From: Diospyros lotus
Lineage: Eukaryota; Streptophyta; Magnoliopsida; Ericales; Ebenaceae
DNA: 64,000 nt
Assembly: GCF_014633365.1 (NCBI RefSeq)
Contig: NC_068351.1
Span: 11,104,907-11,168,906 of the forward strand
Direction of reading: 5' to 3'
Positions 48,481 through 59,678 of the stretch are shown one piece after another. Both the position numbers and the translations under genes were made by a program. Numbering within the stretch: position 1 is the stretch's first letter; each line of letters starts with the position of its first letter. Below the pieces are notes generated by a model that saw only the letters and a program-made list of their open reading frames with translations, was not told the origin of the DNA and searched no databases.

Positions 48481-48958
48481 TGGATCTTCAACTCTCAAAA
48501 ATTCGCAAGTACTATCCATCTCTCCCAATGAAGATATTCGCTGGTTGATCGAAGCAAAAGTTCGATTACTAGGCGAAACTTCACCTAGTTTTAAGCACTT
48601 TCCAGGTTTGGAAAAGAGTAGTTTTGCGAAAAAACGATGAGCGAAAAGAGTGAATGGTTGTCACAAATGTCCTCGTTGAACCTGTAACACACGATGCAAA
48701 TCTGTGAGGTTTACGTCCGTAAATCGAGAAGATAAAATTAGTTTCATAAAGGATGGGCTGAGTAAGGAGTCTTTGGATGATATCCGATTGACTCTTGAGA
48801 CGCATCCATGTGGAATAGTGCAAAGAGAACTTTTTGCTTTATGGACCCAGTTTATAAGTGACTACCAACGCTATAGTCTTGGGAATCTGACTAAAAACAA
48901 CCCTGTTTGCCAATCTTTAAGAAAATTGGATGGGAAGCTTATCCCCACTTCATAGAAG
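48481..48958 (+). pseudogene. Unidentified degenerate reading frame upstream of the LOG-like frame
   Basis: Starting at an ATG (48480-48482) is MDLQLSKIRKYYPSL. After a one-base shift it continues NEDIRWLIEAKVRLLGETS and PSFKHFPGLEKSSFAKKR, and after further breaks FIKDGLSKESLDDIRL, ETHPCGIVQRELFALW and VCQSLRKLDGKLIPT, ending at the TAG 48953-48955. The residues look like genuine eroded protein sequence rather than chance: hydrophobic/charged periodicity persists across the shifts. I do not recognise the family. It lies in the same orientation as pol and immediately upstream of the LOG-like frame, so it may have been part of the same accessory gene, of an env-like region, or of captured host sequence. 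Confidence 0.45.
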
Positions 48959-49132
48959 GTGTTTAAGCCGTTTCTAGACGTAAAACCAGAGGAAGATGTG
49001 AGCCACAATTACAACTATTTGTATATATGCATGATTTTTGTTTGTGTCTATTTCTTGTTGAATTTTTGTATAACTACTTTTGATCACCACACCTCTTTTT
49101 TTTTTCAGGGCCTACATAAGGAACAAACATAA

Positions 49133-49792
49133 ATGGAAGGTCAGTTAGTTCATCGAATCAATACCATATGCGTACTATGTGGCTCTCAACTAGGGAGCGA
49201 CAGTAGTTACGCACTTGCAGCAAACGAACTAGGCCTAAAATTGGGAGAAAGAAAAATTAATTTGATATATGGAGGGGGAAGTCGTGGATTGAATGGTTGT
49301 GTTTCATAAGCTGCACATCTTGGAAAAGCATATGTGGTAGGTGTAATGCCAATCCCTTTGGCTGAACCACGTATTTTCGAGATTACACGCGGTCAACTTA
49401 TAGAAACGACTTCTATGTCCGAGCGCATGGCTTATAAGATTTATCAGTCAGACGCTTTCATCGCTTTACCAGGAGGTTTTGGTACACTTGAAGAAATTTT
49501 CTATATAATCTCCTGGGTTAAGAGCAATCTCTATACCAAACCCATTGGACTTTTAAATGTTAATCATTTTTTTGATGGGTTGCTCTATTTTCTTGATCAG
49601 GTTGTGGAATAAAAGTTCATTTCTCTTTCAGCAAGAAAGATTCTCATTTCTACATCTACCATTGAGGAGCTGCTAGAAAAATTACACGCTTATGTTCCAC
49701 AGCACGATCCTTATGAGCCTAGGATAGATTGGTCTAAGGTAATCAGGAACAAGCGCCAAAAAGGTTCGATTAATTTAGATTTATCTCTGTAA
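49133..49792 (+). pseudogene. LOG-family (cytokinin riboside 5'-monophosphate phosphoribohydrolase-like) frame inside the Athila element
   Basis: One continuous 220-codon frame from the ATG at 49133 to the TAA at 49790-49792, the usual length of LOG proteins, with only two in-frame stops (codon 59 at 49307-49309, codon 160 at 49610-49612). It matches LOG from end to end: TICVLCGSQLGSD, INLIYGGGSRGLNG, YVVGVMPIPLAE, an Arg at codon 98 in MSERMAYK, the hallmark PGGFGTLEE at codons 113-121, KPIGLLNV, and a C-terminal SARKILIS...EELLEKL. LOG enzymes release free cytokinin base from its nucleotide. Host LOG genes are normally split by several introns; this one has none. The stop at codon 59 replaces the usual Gln of VSQA (CAA to TAA). 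It lies between pol and the 3' LTR in the pol orientation, with TTTTTTTTTCAG ending 24 bases before the ATG. Its residues are quite divergent from typical plant LOG. Confidence 0.87.
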
Positions 49793-49795
49793 GGC

Positions 49796-50025
49796 AAGTC
49801 TATGATAAGATGACTGAGCAATGAGTACTTTTTGTACTCTTGAGATGCATCTTCTATGACTTGTACAAAATTTCTTTTCTTGTGTTCTTAAAAAAAAAAA
49901 AAAACTGTGGAATGTTGTTAGACGAGTCTATGATAAAATGGCTGAGTAAGGAGTATTTTTTGTACTCTTGAGACGTATTTTGTTTATCTTATGACTTGCA
50001 TGAAATTTTTATTTTGGTGTGAAAA
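49796..50025 (+). repeat. Tandem duplication just downstream of the LOG-like frame
   Basis: Two units of about 110-125 bp share AGTCTATGATAA, ATGACTGAGCAA/ATGGCTGAGTAA, GTACTCTTGAGA and TATGACTTG. Unit one starts at the LOG stop, unit two near 49917. Confidence 0.75.
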
Positions 50026-51587
50026 TATAAAAATATATATATATACATATGGTATGCTCATTTGTTTGTTTGAGTTTTAACAGTTCACAAAAAATCTATA
50101 GACTTGTGAAGTTACAGGTATTCCTAACAACCCTAATTTATTACTACAATTCAAGTTGGGGGGTGTAAGGTCTAGTTATGAATTATCTGATTCATATTTA
50201 ACTGTGAGTTTGCTATTACTAGCTTGTAGTCTTGTGTGAATTGATTATCCTTATCTGCTCTTATAAAAAAAAATAAAAAAATAAAAAAATAAAAAAATTT
50301 GTGTTTTAAATAACGTTATTCCTAAAGCTTTGGAGTTATGCATTGATAGTTGGTTAAGTCTGCAATACGAAATATGAATGCATTGATTTCTTATTTGAAA
50401 ACGTATATGCATCGGAACAAGTAATTTGCATTCATCAAGTATTCAAAATTTAAAAAAAAAAAAAAAATTGGTTATCGGTCATAAAGTCAAAGGTGATAGT
50501 AATTAGCTGATTAGTACACTGTATGATCCCTAAACAGAAGTGGAGACTATTTTTCAAGTGAGTGTTTGAGCCTAATAACTGTTAATTCCGAGTGAAATAA
50601 CACTTACTCTAAATATGCTTTATTGTTTATCTCATCTTTTCAATGGTTTCAAAACATCAATTCGCCTTGAATGTCTAGTATAATAGCGGATGAATTTGAC
50701 TAGTTTCAAATTTCAAATTAGATGACTGAGTAACATTGTTTTGTAGAAGCATGATAGGGGGATCAATTTCTTTTATTTTGGGCCTATTAACCTTTTTTCT
50801 TTATTTACATTAATCTCCCTTGTTAGCCCATGTGAGCCATTTGTAGTACAATTTCTTTCATTATCCTCGTTTAACCCATAATCATATGAATTTTATCCAA
50901 CCTGGTGTAATTTTGGGAATTAGTATGTCTAGCTATTTTCATATTAAAAAAAAAAAGAGAAAAAAAAAAATTTCTCTTAGCTATTCAGCACAATTGTTTC
51001 AAAAAAAAAAAAAAAAAAAAATCCCAGCACACCATTTGCATACTCTATCATTTTCTTTGACAACCTGTATTAACCTTATAACCCCATTATAACCGGGTCT
51101 GATCCCTTTTGATGCTATAAATTATGTGATCTCAGAATTCGAGTTCGGAGTAGGGAATTATGTTTAAATTCAGAAGTTATTTATCTAGGGCATTATTCCA
51201 GTCATGAAGCTATGTCAATTTCCCCGTTCTTTCATGAAAATACGTTCCTTGTATTTGGGATGACTCCGAGTTTTGAACTTGTTTTACATTTATTCTTATA
51301 ACGGTGCACCCCCTTGTGTGTACACCTGAGGAATCGTTTTATTGGAGGGAAAATCCACAGTAAGGTTTAAAGTCAAAATTTTAAGGGAGTAAATCTGTGT
51401 ATTGGTCATCCTGATTGCCATTCCTGAGATTGTATGACCTTTAACCAGAAATCTAATTTTGAATATTCGACTGTATGCCAAACTACTCTACGCATTTTGG
51501 TTTCGAATTTAAAATTTTTATATTCATGCTAGTATTGCGATTAGATCATGGCTGGTGTATAATCTAATTGCTAAGGGACTAGCAATA
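50026..51587 (+). other. Athila post-pol spacer with second polypurine-like copy
   Basis: No conserved frame; several A-runs. TTCAAGTTGGGGGGTG at 50150-50165, followed by TAAGGT, is the second copy of the purine tract motif and has nearly the same surroundings as the copy at 47931. Confidence 0.6.
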
Positions 51588-51603
51588 TTCAAGTTGGGGG
51601 GTG
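51588..51603 (+). other. Polypurine tract of the Athila element
   Basis: TTCAAGTTGGGGGGTG directly before the 3' LTR start TGATAAGG. Confidence 0.88.
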
Positions 51604-53252
51604 TGATAAGGGTCAATATTTCCTATATCCTAATGAATTATATCCTTATTTTGGATTTATATTTATGCTTAAAGTAAATAATTATTCGCATTACATATTA
51701 TTTCAGGATGAAGCAAGGTAGTTGGCTTCTACAATTAATTAGGGGCATAATCGAAGACATTGGATTACCCATTTTTATTGCTCAAATTAAAAGGCCAATT
51801 ATAGAGTCTAGAGGATATTTCAAGTGCACTTGGCCCAACTATTAAATGGAGTCCAACCAAAGGCCCAACAAAAGCCCAACTTGTAGAAGACTTTTCTTTG
51901 TTTTGTATTTTTTTTATAAGTGATTTACCACCTAAAGTTTTTTGTATTCTTATGAGTAGTCCACCACCTAAAGTCTTTGGTATTTTTTGTCTTTTACCTA
52001 ATTTTCTTCCATTAGTTAGGTGAATGTTTTGTGAGTGCCCATTAGATATAATTATGTTTAGTTGAATAATTGTGTGGTTTGTATTGCATCTTGTGAGCTA
52101 TAAATAGCTCACTTGGGTGCATTTTTAAAGAAAGTGGTTATTACTTGAATCAAAGTTTAGTTTTGTTCTTAGAGTTTCTCTTAGAGAATTGTTCTTATTC
52201 TCTCTCTTGTTTTCTCTCGTAATCTTACTTCCTTCCTTTTTTCTTTTAAATTCTTATGTCATTTATTGTTACTTTATTATCCACCGCCTAAATAGCCGGT
52301 TAATTTATGTCTTTAAATTTCTGCAATTTTAATTCTTGTCTCTTAATTATCTACCGCCTAAATAGGCGGTTAGTTTATGCTATCTTAATTCTTGTCATTT
52401 AAATTCTGTTATTTAAATTATGTCATTTAAATTCTTGTTAATTAACTTTTAAATGGAAATGAGTAGCTAAACTTAATCTTGGGTTAAGGCAAGGACAGTG
52501 TTCAACGCTAATGATTCCTAAAGAAAATTGCGTTTTAAATGAGTAACATTAATTTAAATTTCAGTATGAGTGTGTTTTAATTATTGAAAAATCACTAGAT
52601 TTGGATTGGAACGTAAGCTTAACTTAGAGCTTTCATGTCACGCATGGGAGTTACTAGAATTGGAAACGCTATCATACCTAAATTCGGATGATTAATTTAG
52701 TTGTTTTGTATATTAATTGTAATTGGATTTATGGTAGTTGCTTAAATTAGAATATCACATATCATGTATGAGGATTGCTTAAACTAGAACTATCATCATC
52801 TCTAATTGCATTTAGTAACAAACTCTCATACCTGAAATTAAATTAATGTTACTAACCTTATCTGCTAAAATTTGGGAATTAACGGGTTGGTGCTGGAATT
52901 GTTTTAACTCAAGTGCTATCCAATTTTATATCCTCACATTAAACATTTATTTCAACTTCTACCTTACTTTATTTTCTAGTATCTGTTATCTAAAAATTAT
53001 AAAAAAATCTTGTTACCAATCCATCTAAATGCGTGTGCGTGTGTGACATTTTTTTTCTTTTGCCATAAATAAATCTCTCAGTAGACGACCTGGACTCATC
53101 CATAAAGTATAAATTTAAATTTGGACTACAACTGCACTCGTATACTGACGAGTATAAACCTCTCACGTAAATAAAATATATATATATATATATATATAAA
53201 TTTTTTATTGTGTTTTGTTTTGTATTTTAATTGCAGGGTGAGAGTGCAGCCA
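51604..53252 (+). repeat. 3' LTR of the Athila element
   Basis: 1649 bp, TGATAAGGGTCAAT to GAGTGCAGCCA. Uninterrupted counterpart of 38753-42108, with moderate point divergence, indicating an old insertion. Confidence 0.92.
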
Positions 53253-53257
53253 CTAAG
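53253..53257. repeat. Target site duplication CTAAG, right
   Basis: Matches 38748-38752. Confidence 0.9.
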
Positions 53258-54290
53258 CCACAAAATGAACGCCTGTTTAGGAGGCATAACAGAATTCTAA
53301 ACATCCCCAACCCATATTTTATTAATCCCTTTTGGACAGACGTGATTATAGGCACTCGACATTCTGATATAATCCCATTGATTCCAACTTTTGATTAACT
53401 GAATAGCAGCAGCAACCGAACCCTCTGAATGGGACAAAAAATCCATGATTGCAAATATATATTTTTTTCAATAGAGGAGAATCATCTTTTTTAAATGATC
53501 TCTCCCAAATCGAAGTATTCCTAAGGTAAACATGATTAACCCATCTGACACCAGATGAAGTCCTTCTTACTATGAAATTTCCATAACACTTTGGCCAGCA
53601 GAGCTGAGTTCCAGCATCTCAAATCCTTAAAGCCCAAGCCTCTTTCTTTCTTAAGGCAGACATCCTTCCAAGCTGCTAGAGAATGAGGGGGGTTCCAAAG
53701 AAACTGCTTACACAATTGAGTAATCTTGTCGATGACAGTGACTAGAATAGGTAAAATAGTGAACCAAAAACACTCTACCCCCTTAGAGAATACTCTTGAT
53801 CAGCTTAGCCCTACTTACATAGGACAGCGTCACACAATTCCAAACTTTAATATAACCAACAATTTTATCAATCAGAGGTGAATAATAGTTAACTTTGAGC
53901 TTTATAGCTGCAATCGGGATGCCAAGATACCGAAATGGCATTTGACCATTCAAAAACTTAGATAAATTCTAAATGGCCTCAAGGTCATGGTCTTTAATAC
54001 CAACACAATACATATTAGACTTGAAACATCAAATCATCCGCAAAAGCAAGGAGAGTAATTCGAAGGCTACCATAGCGAGGATGAAAATTAAACTCTAAGT
54101 TGTTAGTCGCAATCTTTAGCAATCTGGAGAAGTATTCCATACACAATACAAACAGAAACGCGGACAGGGGATCCCCTTGCGTTAAACCCTTATTCCCTTT
54201 AAAGAACCCACATAGGTTGCCATTGATTAAAAGAGAGAATGAAGTAGTTGAGACGCGCTCCATCCCCTTCCTTTCATCTGTGATTGGGTA
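53258..54290 (-). mobile_element. LINE (L1 type), reverse transcriptase part, 5'-truncated
   Basis: The minus strand encodes VSTTSFSLLINGNLCGFF, GLTQGDPLSAFLFVLCMEY and the catalytic FADDL (FADD at 54033-54044). Downstream come GIPIAAIKLKVNYYSPLI and LKKERGLGFKDLRCWNSALL, leading towards the zinc-finger domain that resumes left of the Athila element at 38747. Frame breaks are numerous. The 5' end is lost at about 54290, just upstream of the MERVST segment, so endonuclease and ORF1 are absent. Confidence 0.87.
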
Positions 54291-54303
54291 GTTATTATCA
54301 TAT

Positions 54304-54810
54304 TTAATAACTCAGGAAAGAATACTCAATCTTTTTCATATAAAAATAAGTAATAAAAGAGGAAAAATAATCCAGTAACAATTGTAGGACAAGATCAGTT
54401 TGAAATTGAGTGTTCGTTAGGAATTCCAAGACATCCAGTTGACTAATCGTATTGATCATACTGATGGCATGGTTTCTGACATCTGAGCCCTTAAGCATTT
54501 GGGCCCAAAATAGCTTATTCAATATCTCATATCAAGCTATCCGACTATGCTCGCCAAAGAAGTCCTTAAGATGTATCATGATCACATCACTCAGGAAGTG
54601 CTCAAATTGACGCTATAAATCGTTGGACATCGATGTGAGAATACAGATACAGGCCCTCATGTCATGTTTTTTCAAAATCTTCCAAGTGATAATCTCATCC
54701 TTAGTCGCAGTTAAAAGAATTTCAATAGGTTCTATATAAGACAAAGTGTCATTTATTTTTTCCATATTGAGCACTATTTTTAGACTTCGAAACCAATCAG
54801 AAAAATTAGG
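54304..54810 (-). pseudogene. Copia gag fragment (UBN2-like)
   Basis: The minus strand gives FSDWFRSLKIVLNMEKI, LKDFFGEHSRIA, KLFWAQMLKGSDVRNHAIS, MINTISQLDVLEF and a Tyr/Lys-rich YMKKIEYSF, the usual order of Copia Gag. Several stops interrupt it. Confidence 0.78.
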
Positions 54811-56062
54811 GCTAGTGAGCGTTTAGTTTCTAGAATACGACTTAACGGATTTAAACTAGTCATTTCATCTGTAGAAAATAAATAGATATATTAACTTGTA
54901 TCTTTGTAAAATTTCATTTAATTAAGGACTTTTGATTAAATGGGTACTTTCACTAAATTTTTTGAATTCTTCACTTGCCAAGTAGAAAACGTGATCCTTA
55001 TTCAAAATTCAATAGTAGGTGGTCGAATTCTCTTTCATAAGAATACCCCTCACATTTTAGTTACTTGAAATAGTCTCATAATTAAGTAGACAACACTTGC
55101 CATCACATCATATATGGAGCTCGACCATTGGCTTCCAACGCATCACAAATCTCATATTTTAGTTATTTGGCCTGATGGACTAGTTAAATTCCATCCATTG
55201 TCTGGCTAAGTGCAATGGGTTGAATATCACACTCCCTCACATTTTAGTTACTTGGTTCAGAGAAATCTGTTAAACACCGCCTCATCTCATGGTTAATAGG
55301 AGAAATCAAACAATTTTTAATAAAATGCACCATCACATTTTAATTATTGGATACACCCAATCAAACTGATGAACCTCTACGACAATGAAAAGCCACAATA
55401 AATTAGATCTACTATTTAGATCTAATATTAATTTTATGAGAAGATTTTTGGGTTTCTTATTTTAAAGTCTCATCATACATCATCAATCATTCAATCATAC
55501 AACAATTGCATAATAAAAGAACAATAAATAAACCAGGATGACCATGGGCTTACACATAGAATAAACTCGAGCCTCCAAAGTTTAAACCATGTCATATATC
55601 AACTTTTTGATAGACTACTTGCATCACTATTTCTATTGCGCTCAACTCTTTAACGTCGTCTTCAATTTACAACATTTATAAAATAAAGACAAAAAGAAGC
55701 TATTTGAGGCTTATGTCTCAAAACATATCCGAATGAATGAATTATTACAAATTTGAATTAAATCAAATAAATCCCTGTAACATTCATTCATTCAAACTAA
55801 GGTCATGCTCATCTTGTACATATATTCGCTTTTGGTGTTTCAAAACAGTTTCGAAAACATTTATCCTGCATATGTTAAATAATATAATCCAATATCCAAA
55901 CACACATATCTAAATCTTTGTGTTAATGTCCAACGCGAATTACCGCACAACTATCAAAATGAAGCAATTAGAGCATGCTGCCTGGGTGTTGGAATCGGCA
56001 TACCGATTAAAAGCAATATTTGACACATACATTTGTGTATATGTATTAAATGCCAAGATGAG
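54811..56062 (-). other. Untranslated leader region of the truncated Copia element
   Basis: AT-rich, no frame; lies between gag and the primer site. Repeats of CACATTTTAGTTACTTG (about 55050-55345) may be small internal repeats. Confidence 0.5.
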
Positions 56063-56079
56063 ACTCTGATACTACTAAA
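56063..56079 (-). other. Primer-binding site of the Copia element, degenerate
   Basis: The minus strand reads AGTAGTATCAGAGTCT next to the LTR end, one or two changes from the initiator tRNA-Met complement TGGTATCAGAGC. Confidence 0.6.
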
Positions 56080-57864
56080 TGGAATCATTAGTATGTGGCA
56101 GTACGGACAAAAATAATTTTTTTACTGTGTATCAGATATACGCAACAGAATATAATATACACACCATACACTATCTTGAGTATTTAAACAACACACATAT
56201 TCATTAAAAGAATATAAATAAATACATACCTGCTGTCCAATATATGGTTGGGATACATAAACAATTTCTATACTAAGACCGTATCCACCTCACGTTGTGA
56301 TGGTCCTAATCTGTCCACACCTAGTATGTTGAATGGTACTATTTCAGTCACCTCTTGCTGTGCTAAACATAAGGGGTTCATGTATCACTAGTACTTGCAT
56401 CTCAAAATTTTATGTGTAATCTTTACACGTAAAATATCTCTGACAATAGAAGATTTTTAGAGGAAGTAGAGGAAGAAAAAGAAGAAGAAGACGTAAAGGA
56501 GATGAGAGAGTCAATAAGAAGACTCTCCATCCATTTAATAATTAATGTCCTTCCCCAAATTCAATTTCTCCTCAAATTCGTTGCCCCTTTACTATGGAAT
56601 TACTATGCAATTAATAATTATTAATTCTACTATGAAATCAATAATTATTAACTTTACTATACAATCAATAATTAATAATTATTAATTATACTATGCAATC
56701 AATAATTGTTGACTCTATTATTGGCTGGTGGGGCTAAGGTTAACTTTTAACCAACCATTTTCAGAGATATTTCAGGCACACAATGTTAATACCAAACACA
56801 ACACTATACAGTGTATAACTTTCTAGATTCACTACTTGCTAGCACTCAGATAATACCGAAACTCCTTTCAGTATCGGTCAACCCTTTGACCCATCACCGG
56901 AACTTCTCCAAATTCCAATGAAGTTTCGAGAGTTCTTGAATAACGCTCAGCAGTTATTCATGACAGTATAGGTGGAAGTAAAGTCTTACTTCAAGTGAAC
57001 TTATTACAGCTGACGATTACTATGTGTTATAATTCTTTTATCATCTAATATCCTGACTGAGTAAGAGTCATGGAACGATAAACTTACAAACTCAGTAACT
57101 ATATGTCAAAACTCATTAATGTGAGTAAATGACACCTTAGAAAATATCTTTCCTGACTTTTAATCTGCCTTAATCAGGGATTGTACTCTCACATTAATAG
57201 TAGATTATATAGGACATTCACCTCATCAAATACCAACGAGGCCGATAAATCATATTCCTAACACCTGTCTCCATATACTAGCAATACGGAACCATATAGA
57301 TGAACATTTCCATCTTCCAATTGAATGGTTCGATTTATTAGCAAATCTTGCACACCAATACACAAAATAATCATGTCAGTTCAAGTCTGAGGATCAACAT
57401 ACTATCGCAACTTGATGATTTGACCATTATCCACCATGCCATGTGGTCAGTCATTGACATCACATTCGACTGATCGTTCCCTAAAGACCACCCACAGGTT
57501 TACTAACGATATCTCATGTTATATGGTCGTGACACACCACCCCCATTAGTATCCCTATACTAAATAAGGTAGTAACCTTTGTGTTAGTCTATACTTGATT
57601 AATCAGAGTCCCCATCCAAAGAATATAAGAACTAGGAATAGTTTAAAAAGTTCTACTATTAGATAATCTTGTCACACATTCTAAACCCTTTGAGAATAAG
57701 ATTCTCACACAAAAAATCTAAAGACTTATTCATATAAATGATTGGAGAAAATATGAATAAAGAGAACTTTGTCTTTTATAGATTTATACAAAGATACAAT
57801 GAATGTATAAAATAAACCCGCTAGATGTCATCCAAATTTAGCGTTAGGACACATAACACTAACA
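56080..57864 (-). repeat. 5' LTR of the truncated Copia element
   Basis: On the minus strand it begins TGTTAGTGTTATGTG and ends AATGATTCCA next to the primer site. Inside, about 56580-56710 holds four imperfect units of CTATGCAATCAATAATTATT type. Only one LTR remains, so the boundaries rest on the primer site and the TG...CA ends. Confidence 0.6.
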
Positions 57865-58300
57865 AATGTAAGTATATATTAGGTATAACATAAGAATATT
57901 TGTGGTATGATATATAGGTATCTCTAGTATAATGTGCATGTATGTATGCTACAATATAAAGGTATTTGTTATACAATATTACGAGTATCTATGGTATAAT
58001 ATAAGGGTATAAGTGGTATAATTTATAGGTATATATCCATAATACAACATTAAAGAATTTATTATATAAAGTTGGATATATGTAATATAATGTTATGGTA
58101 CTCGTGATACAATATTGGTGTGTTTGTAATATAATATTTGAATAAACATGGTATGATATTGTAGCATCTGTGGTAAAAATTAAGATATTTGTGGTATAAC
58201 ATAATATTTGTAGTACAACAATAGGATATACATAAAATAATATAATGATATTCATGTTATAAGGTAAGAGTAAACATAATATTGAGGTTCTCATATATAG
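57865..58300. repeat. Minisatellite, unit about 22 bp, right half of the split array
   Basis: Same unit as 36620-37544 (GTATAATATAAGGGTAT with variants). The first bases AATGTAAG also occur at the end of the left half, as expected if foreign DNA was inserted into one array. Confidence 0.85.
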
Positions 58301-58397
58301 TTAAAAAAGTTTAAAGTTTAATTTTTGAAAGAAAAATAATAATATCGAATTGAGTCAAACCATTTGATTTATCAAATTAATCGAGGCAAAACTGATC

Positions 58398-59678
58398 TGT
58401 TGAGCCAACTTGTTCATATTAATTAAGTTTTGATGATTAACAAAAAGAGAATTTTTAATATACAAATTATAGTATTTTTAGTGATTAACAAAAAGAGTAT
58501 TTTTGTTAAATATATTAATTGTAGTATCGAATTATTTTTTATTAATTTATAAAATATTTTTTTCATAACATATGTATTACCAAAAATATTACTTCTTGTT
58601 GAAAATATTTTTTAGATTAATTTATAAAATATTTTCAAAATATATGCATTATTAAAAATATTATTTTCTATTAAAATATTTTTTTAAATATATTTTAAAT
58701 TAATTTATAAAATATTTTTATAACTTATGTATCACAAAAAATATAACAAACTAGTTGTGTCTCCCATGATTTGATCCCACAACCTCAAACTAACAAAAGC
58801 TTTCTTTCACCAACTAGTCTACAAGCCTCTTTATTATTTAAATGTACATATTAAATTTAAGTTATATTAAATTTTTTCTACTATAATAGTCAGATTTTTG
58901 ACCATTGGAAAAGTGGCTAAAATGCCTAAAAATACCCCCCCAACTCATTTTTTGAGTATTCAAATACTTCCATTGCATATCCAAAGTACTCAAAAGCTCT
59001 CAAACGCACTCAAGCAAAACATTCAAGTAGTCTAAGGCTCTCGAAGCATTATTGCACATCCACCGAAGAACCACAAGGTAAGAGGAGAAAAGTTCTTCAA
59101 GTTTTCTACGACAAATCTGAACTTTTCCATTTAAGATTATAAATTTATTTATTTATTTAAATATTATTTTCTTGTATAATTTGTTCTTAATTGCTTATTT
59201 ATGTCCAAATGTGGATAAATTATTTATAAACATTTAAATTATTATTGATGACTGTATAGGTTTTCTAGATTTGTTAAAATCTAGGTGAATCTAGTTTCCA
59301 AGGTAAAATAGGAAGAAAATCTTGGTATAGTGGCTACCTAGAACCTATTGTAATCTAGGTGTGTATCTAGTTTTCAATGTGAGCTAGTATGAAAACATTG
59401 GTAATTTTGATTTAGTGGAATTCAAAGGGTGGTTAGATCTTGGGAAAGTGGATTAGGTGTGTATGGAAATACTGAACTATTATAAATTATGTTGTGTCTC
59501 ATATTATTTATTTTTTTTATATCTTGTGACTTACATTTATTATTAATCTTAAACATAATTTATTATATTTATCAAATATATTTTCTAAATTTTTTTAATA
59601 ATATTTATTAAAATTAAAAAAAAAATTAATCACTCAATTCAATCTCCTTCTTAGTGGCCATATCCTAAGAGACCAACA
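58398..59678 (+). mobile_element. Copia-like solo LTR
   Basis: Starts TGTTGAGCCAACTTG and ends GAGACCAACA (TGTTG/CAACA inverted ends). TTTTGATGATTAACAAAAAG lies near the start, and the promoter-like GTGGCTAAAATGCCTAAAAA precedes a C-run and ACTCATTTTTTGAG. Flanks TGATC and TGATA match in four of five bases. No internal coding region. Confidence 0.6.

Larger units (their letters stand above)
38753..53252 (+). mobile_element. Athila-type Gypsy retrotransposon with extra post-pol genes, complete but decayed
   Basis: A 14.5-kb element with CTAAG target duplications, LTRs of about 1.65 kb (the left one enlarged by a solo LTR), an aspartate-tRNA primer site, gag, protease, reverse transcriptase/RNase H and integrase in that order, then nearly 4 kb of post-pol sequence before the 3' LTR. 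The Gag and Pol residues and TTGGCGCCGTTGCCGGGG next to the LTR are those of the Athila/Tat branch. In that branch the post-pol space often holds an env-like or additional reading frame; here it holds a LOG-family frame and an unidentified frame. Many stops and at least one deletion in integrase make it non-autonomous now. It is inserted into the minus-strand LINE at its zinc-finger domain. Confidence 0.92.
54304..57864 (-). mobile_element. Truncated Copia retrotransposon (5' LTR, leader and gag only)
   Basis: On the minus strand an LTR (57864 to 56080), a primer site and a gag fragment occur in order, and the element stops at the LINE junction near 54300. Protease, integrase, reverse transcriptase and the 3' LTR are missing. 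Confidence 0.7.

Noticed and set aside
49133..49792. A functional host LOG gene
   Set aside because: Two in-frame stops, no introns, and position inside a retrotransposon with intact target duplications.
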